Positions 61,301-64,000 of a stretch of 64,000 bases of DNA are shown here, piece by piece. The DNA lies in contig PTFA01000020.1 of the NCBI GenBank assembly GCA_003342895.1, forward strand, positions 6,403,644 through 6,467,643. The letters are read 5' to 3'. Both the position numbers and the translations under genes were made by a program. A model generated the notes under the pieces. It was given only the letters and a program-made list of their open reading frames with translations. It was not told the origin of the DNA and made no database searches. How positions within the stretch are numbered: position 1 is the first letter of the stretch; every line of letters starts with the position of its first letter. The DNA comes from Casuarius casuarius (Eukaryota; Chordata; Aves; Casuariiformes; Casuariidae).

Positions 61301-61898
61301 TTTCCTTTAAGTTACACTGAAATGGGGGAGGGGAGAATTCAACAGGAAGAATAAGATAAATTGCTCAGTTTCTCCAATTTTACAATAAACCACCTAACAC
61401 AACTAAGAACAAGGCTTTCAAGCTCCTCCTGCTAAGTTCAGTTTCCTAAACTGTTTTATATGAAGCTGTTGTTCCCAAATGCTGAAATCTTACATGAAAA
61501 ATGGGGGGGGGGGGGGTTGTCAAAACTTAAAAGCTAAAATTTCTTAACGGTACATGAATGTTGTACACATGGAATATCTCTCTCCTCGAGATACTGCTCT
61601 CTTTTTTGCCACACAACTGTATCACCTTAACCTATACTTGTTTGCATTTTAACATTAATTATCACCCACTAATGAGATCCTCCACTTCCCATGCTTTTGT
61701 GCAAAGCAGCTTTGTTTAAAAAAAACTAGTTACCTGCTCAGCCACAGCTCTGAAGAGACAAGATCCATCCTTGGCAACTCTCTTTCTATATAAGCCCTGA
61801 GATCGCAAGTAGCGGTCCATAGAAGCGTCCCCAGGAGCATCTGTGCCGCTGCCTTGATGACTCTGCTCCCCGCCATCTGGTTTACCCGCTGCCTCCAT
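30978..61898 (-). CDS. OTUD4: OTUD4 (OTU-family deubiquitinase), complete, 21 coding exons
   Basis: Cysteine-protease deubiquitinase with an RNA-binding disordered tail, linked in the literature to K48/K63 ubiquitin editing, MyD88 signalling, DNA alkylation repair and stress granules. Exons 1-21 (minus): 61898-61734, 60208-60125, 57460-57410, 55577-55531, 51329-51257, 50798-50717, 49896-49752, 47708-47651, 47274-47157, 46925-46861, 45355-45255, 43806-43682, 43548-43368, 41779-41614, 40232-40112, 38007-37952, 37395-37312, 36674-36536, 35465-35196, 34474-34434, 32216-30978. They sum to 3,411 bases with frame kept throughout: 1,136 residues, close to the 1,114 I recall for human. An in-frame TAG 39 bases upstream fixes the first ATG, which has A at -3 and G at +4. 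The OTU domain has C47 and H150, followed by a Tudor-like segment and a long low-complexity C-terminus. No disruption is seen. Confidence 0.98.
32217..34433 (-). other. OTUD4 intron 20
   Basis: A 2.2 kb intron ahead of the last exon. It is AT-rich, with a slightly GC-richer patch near 33.1-33.4 kb that I cannot assign. No exon or named repeat is recognised. Confidence 0.65.
35129..35197 (-). terminator. OTUD4: Candidate intronic polyadenylation site in OTUD4 intron 19
   Basis: Reading through the exon 19 donor (GTGAGA at 35195) keeps the frame open for 20 codons. The stop TAA at 35136-35134 shares its last base with an AATAAA hexamer at 35134-35129. About 15-30 bases further on the minus strand is TTGTTGTGTTGTGTG, a strong GU-rich downstream element. 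The predicted product is 730 residues, retaining the OTU and Tudor-like regions but lacking the RNA-binding C-terminus. The sequence arrangement is seen directly; its use in vivo is inferred. Confidence 0.45.
38008..40111 (-). other. OTUD4 intron 15
   Basis: A 2.1 kb intron carrying the T13-G13 block. The remainder is AT-rich with no recognised exon; short frames such as 38249-38446 are random. Confidence 0.65.
39596..39621. repeat. T13-G13 homopolymer block in OTUD4 intron 15
   Basis: Thirteen T followed directly by thirteen G. This is an unstable, error-prone sequence with guanine-quadruplex potential on the plus strand and a C13-A13 pattern in the OTUD4 transcript. Confidence 0.9.
41780..43367 (-). 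other. OTUD4 intron 13
   Basis: A 1.6 kb intron. The part at 42.95-43.16 kb is less AT-rich than the rest and may be an old insertion, but no family is recognisable. Confidence 0.6.
43807..45254 (-). other. OTUD4 intron 11
   Basis: A 1.45 kb intron including a short (TA)n tract at about 45015-45032. No exon or RNA gene is seen. Confidence 0.65.
45255..47708 (-). other. OTUD4: OTUD4 exons 8-11: linker and Tudor-like segment
   Basis: Exon 9 carries the conserved [20 protein letters not shown] segment (about residues 253-270). Exons 10-11 encode a small beta-rich stretch starting [20 protein letters not shown] and ending FVEELGEK (about 286-330). Its spacing and GDKC-V-L-NGK-Y pattern resemble the Tudor-type modules found after OTU domains in OTUD4 and ALG13. 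I am confident of the homology to OTUD4 but less so of the fold name. Confidence 0.8.
45356..46860 (-). other. OTUD4 intron 10, with simple repeats
   Basis: A 1.5 kb intron. At about 45707-45755 a purine/pyrimidine-alternating GTGTGCACACGCACGC segment is followed by a (TC)n run. An A-rich stretch lies at about 45522-45550. Confidence 0.7.
47709..49751 (-). other. OTUD4 intron 7, with A/C-rich low complexity and an assembly gap
   Basis: A 2 kb intron. Positions 47982-48130 are A/C-rich low complexity: a long A run, a (CA)n patch, AAAC repeats and CCACC repeats. Positions 48757-48779 hold C10, AAAG and A9. The intron also contains 20 N at 48867-48886. Open frames across these tracts are low-complexity artefacts. 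Confidence 0.75.
48867..48886. other. Assembly gap (20 N)
   Basis: Twenty undetermined bases followed at once by seven G. The gap probably hides a longer G-run or other simple sequence and may be wrongly sized. It lies in OTUD4 intron 7 and touches no exon. Confidence 0.99.
51330..55530 (-). other. OTUD4 intron 4 (largest intron)
   Basis: A 4.2 kb intron. A GC-richer island at about 52.50-52.75 kb stands out from the AT-rich background. It could be an old inserted fragment, but I recognise no repeat family and the frames on either strand match nothing known. The donor end carries the compound microsatellite described separately. Confidence 0.6.
55274..55375. repeat. Compound microsatellite (TA)n-(CA)n-(CT)n
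   Basis: About 36 bases of alternating TA (55280-55316), mixed CA/TA, then about 8 CA units, about 6 CT units and a closing AT-rich stretch. It lies about 160 bases past the exon 4 donor in OTUD4 orientation. It is likely length-polymorphic, and the TA part is self-complementary. Confidence 0.92.
55578..57409 (-). other. OTUD4 intron 3
   Basis: A 1.8 kb AT-rich intron with no recognisable content beyond homopolymers. Confidence 0.65.
57560..59400. repeat. Possible ancient degenerate interspersed repeat in OTUD4 intron 2
   Basis: Purine-rich, T-poor sequence on the plus strand, unlike the rest of the intron. The left end reads TCCTCAAAAAGCTCACAATC. Further in are AGACATCAGCATAGACAGTA and a series of GAGA/GGAGAAGGA-type segments with remnants of frames. 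The composition and wording remind me of a family of very old amniote repeats that begin with AGCTCACAATCTA-like phrases, but I cannot name it. Boundaries are approximate and no terminal repeats or target-site duplications were found. Confidence 0.35.
59320..59343. repeat. A11-G7-T-G5 low-complexity block
   Basis: Eleven A, seven G, T, then five G, inside OTUD4 intron 2. It may be the A-rich tail of the neighbouring degenerate element or a simple slippage product. Confidence 0.8.
60209..61733 (-). other. OTUD4 intron 1, with a G14 run
   Basis: A 1.5 kb first intron, donor CAG|GTAACT. Fourteen consecutive G occur at 61503-61516, about 220 bases downstream of the exon 1 donor in transcript sense (C14 in the RNA). 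Otherwise nothing is recognised. Confidence 0.7.
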
Positions 61899-61937
61899 GT
61901 TCACTGCTGAACGCTGCAGATGCTCGCTGCACCTCAC

Positions 61938-61949
61938 CTAACCCCACAT
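61938..61949 (-). promoter_or_regulatory. OTUD4: Minimal upstream ORF (Met-Trp-Gly-stop) before the OTUD4 start
   Basis: In OTUD4 orientation ATGTGGGGTTAG sits 39 bases upstream of the main ATG in the same frame, with A at -3. If the transcript includes it, a three-codon uORF would precede the main frame and could tune initiation. Inclusion depends on an unmapped transcription start or 5' splicing. Confidence 0.5.
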
Positions 61950-62339
61950 GGTAACACAAACCCACAGAGCAGCTTTAGGACCAGGTGAAGAAAACCACAG
62001 CAGGTGGGGACAAAGAGCACTAGCCTCTCTCTCAGCACTGGAAGTAGCAGCAGCAACAGGAAAAGCAGCCGGTTTCACTTTATCTACTTGCATGTGGGAA
62101 TCACAGAGAGGAGGAGGAAACTTCTACTGCACAGTCTGGACTTCTAGCCCCATAAAAAAAGTGTCCCTTGCAGGCTTCTCTAGAGGGCCTAGAAGTGGCT
62201 CCTGGAAGACACTCCAGCAGGGTCCCAACCCGACCTCTTCCTCCAGGCAGCAATTCCTGGCGTTTGCGTAGATGTAGCACGCACCCGGGCTGCAAGGCAG
62301 AAACAAAAGAGAAAGGACATGTGCTACTAGTGGGGTGGG

Positions 62340-62590
62340 AGTGCAACCTGGAGTTTATTTTCACTTTCAGCCGGGAGCCCAGGCGCTTCTGGGAGCTGTA
62401 GTTCCGGAGGGGCAGGAAGCGGGAACTGCCCTAACCCGAGCCCCGGGCTGCCCGCACGCCTGTCGCCCCGGCACGAAGCGCCAGCGCCGCTTCCCTGCCT
62501 GCGGCCGAGCCCGGCCGCTCCCGGGCAGGCTGCGGACCCCCCCGCGCCTGCTCTAGCGGCAGCGGCTGTGGTGCCATGCAGAACAGGACT
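62340..62590 (-). promoter_or_regulatory. OTUD4: OTUD4 CpG-rich promoter
   Basis: A short GC- and CpG-rich block about 450-690 bases upstream of the OTUD4 start codon, the only CpG island near its 5' end. It contains the ETS/ZNF143-type motif described separately. The leader between here and the start codon appears unspliced or contains one short noncoding exon; this cannot be decided by eye. Confidence 0.75.
62386..62407 (-). promoter_or_regulatory. OTUD4: Composite ETS + ZNF143/THAP11-type motif
   Basis: On the minus strand CCGGAACTACAGCTCCCAGA joins an ETS core (CCGGAA) to ACTACARNTCCCAG, the well-known ZNF143 (Staf)/THAP11 element of vertebrate CpG-island promoters. Its orientation and position suit the OTUD4 promoter. 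Binding is inferred. Confidence 0.75.
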
Positions 62591-62599
62591 TCTTCGTGT

Positions 62600-64000
62600 G
62601 TGTGACACTGCATTATGCCATTGCTTGTTAGCTGTAGTGACACCGGGATGTCCACAAGCTAAACCCTATCTATCTAAATATATTATGTGTATATATATGT
62701 TTTCCCTCAACAGATTAGACTGTAAGATTATTTTTGAAATCCAGCCACAGGAAGATGGAAGTAGAAGTGGGATAGTAAAAACAGGATTAAAGAGAAAAAG
62801 AGAGAGTTATCTCTATTCAATATTTCTCTCAGCAGCAAGCAGCAACAAACATGCTTTTTATTATTATAAGCGACCTAAATTTTGCATGGCATTTCAGGGA
62901 CAGCCCTTAGAAGCTGGGGGAAGAAAGGATTTTGGTGCATAAAATGTGACAAGGAAGGCAGCTTTCCAAATGTGTAAGGCTTTTTTACTGTAGATTTGTA
63001 ACTTGTTGTTACAAGGGGAAAGCTAGAAAGCTCTCAGTAACATGACTGGTAAGTAAAATCTTACCAGTTACTCTTTAGTTCAAATTAACAGATTTTGAAG
63101 TCAGAAAGAGTGGAGAAGGAATGACCTTTCTGGTCACTGAACTTAAGGCAGACACTATGAGAAACCCCAAGAAGACTCATCCTCTCATCCCACCTCCTTT
63201 TGCTACCACCCTCAAAATTCTCCTTTCTGACAGTTATATGAAAATCCTTATTTTTACTTTCAGTCAACAGAAATAAGGCCAGGGAAGGCTATGACTGAAG
63301 CTGTGATGTGATCTGTATACAATAGTAACTGATTGGATAGGCGGGAGTTACAAGCCAGGCTGAGTACTGCAGTAGCTCTGTATAAGCAGTATCAAACTTC
63401 CTAAGAGGCCCAGCTTTGCCACCAAGAAGCTGGTCCACTGGAAACAGAAGCCATCTCCTCGAGGTCTCTGTAAGCAAGGAGCAGAGAAACTGAGAGAAGG
63501 GAAAGGAAAGCCCCGATGACACCTGAGGCTCTAAGGCATAGGGAGCTGGTTAAGCAGCAAGGGGATATAAGGCCTTTAAGACAAGGAGTGTGAGGTATAA
63601 ACACTAGTGAGGGACTGGAGGGAAAGCTCAAGCTTCCCCCCTAAAAGACAGAAAAAGTCCAATGCAATGCTGAACTGTAAACAATTGCTGGCACTGACTC
63701 AGCTACCATACTTAAGAAATTAAAGATAACAGATTTCTGCATGTAACACTTGGTTCTCCTGTAGATTTAGGTGGTAAGACTAGATGCTTCTGTGACCTAT
63801 CAAACTAGCATCCAGTTACAGAGTTTCTTAGGATTATTCCATTTTTCCCTCATTCTATGAGTCACCTTTGATGCCAGGAGTATCCTCTAACATGTTCACA
63901 AATTTGTCTTCCCTCATATTTGAGCCTTTTGTCACTATGATTCAGAGACCAGTTAGAGGAAAGGCAAATGCCTTTCATCATGTCTGTTAGGCTCAAGCAT
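62600..64000. other. Sequence upstream of OTUD4 with no recognised content
   Basis: No exon of the next expected neighbour (SMAD1 lies far away in other amniotes), no RNA gene and no named repeat is seen. Short open frames are random. Confidence 0.6.

Larger units (their letters stand above)
49752..61898 (-). other. OTUD4: OTUD4 exons 1-7: OTU catalytic domain and acidic phospho-site region
   Basis: Exon 1 ends with the catalytic loop [14 protein letters not shown], which contains nucleophile C47 and D44. Exons 2-5 complete the OTU fold ([14 protein letters not shown] segment reads [11 protein letters not shown]). Exon 6 holds [11 protein letters not shown] with catalytic H150. Exon 7 encodes a Ser/Asp-rich stretch, ASDSDDDN, with S208 and S210. 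Both fit the CK2 rule S-x-x-D/E and line up with the human sites reported to be phosphorylated to switch on K63-chain activity. That regulatory role is established for human; conservation here is inferred from the motif. Confidence 0.93.

Noticed and set aside
61899..61937. Extension of OTUD4 upstream of the ATG (frame beginning at a GTG)
   Set aside because: The only upstream codons before the in-frame TAG start with GTG, not ATG. The ATG at 61898 has strong context and matches the family start.
63700..63870. CATTCTATGAG as a possible CR1 3'-end signature
   Set aside because: A single ATTCTATG-like octamer, without tandem copies or upstream CR1 sequence, is not enough evidence.

Overview
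This is a 64 kb piece of a vertebrate nuclear genome, most likely a bird. Spliced genes with GT-AG introns, CpG-island promoters, polyadenylation hexamers and microsatellites rule out a prokaryote. The bird assignment is an inference: the order ANAPC10(-) / ABCE1(+) / OTUD4(-) is the conserved amniote order (human 4q31), but introns are compact (ABCE1 coding exons span about 10.5 kb), the sequence is AT-rich outside promoters, and I saw no Alu/L1-type mammalian repeats.

Layout. 1-3170: the first three coding exons of ANAPC10 on the minus strand (residues 1-109); the remaining exons lie beyond the left edge. 3171-9440: the ANAPC10 5' intron, with a 45-base assembly gap at 6187-6231. About 9440-10660: a CpG island that serves as the shared promoter of the divergent pair ANAPC10 and ABCE1, with NRF1, CRE/ATF, GC-box and YY1 motifs. 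10426-26479: ABCE1, with a 5' noncoding exon and 17 coding exons that join without error into 599 codons plus stop. 26480-30977: the converging 3' ends of ABCE1 and OTUD4. 30978-61898: OTUD4 on the minus strand, all 21 coding exons, 1,136 codons plus stop. 62340-62590: the OTUD4 CpG-rich promoter, with an ETS/ZNF143-type composite motif. 62600-64000: nothing recognisable.

Exon ends were set by hand. I required AG/GT junctions, continuous reading frame and agreement with the vertebrate proteins as I remember them. All three reconstructions keep frame across every junction in the window.

The genes do not form an operon-like unit. ANAPC10 is a cell-cycle ubiquitin-ligase subunit, ABCE1 is the ribosome-recycling ATPase and OTUD4 is a deubiquitinase. 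The meaningful links are the divergent promoter and the tail-to-tail arrangement. The most interesting observation is a candidate intronic polyadenylation site in OTUD4 intron 19. There an in-frame read-through stop overlaps an AATAAA hexamer followed by a GU-rich stretch, predicting a C-terminally truncated OTUD4 of 730 residues. No new biological system, CRISPR array, tRNA/rRNA gene or intact mobile element was found.
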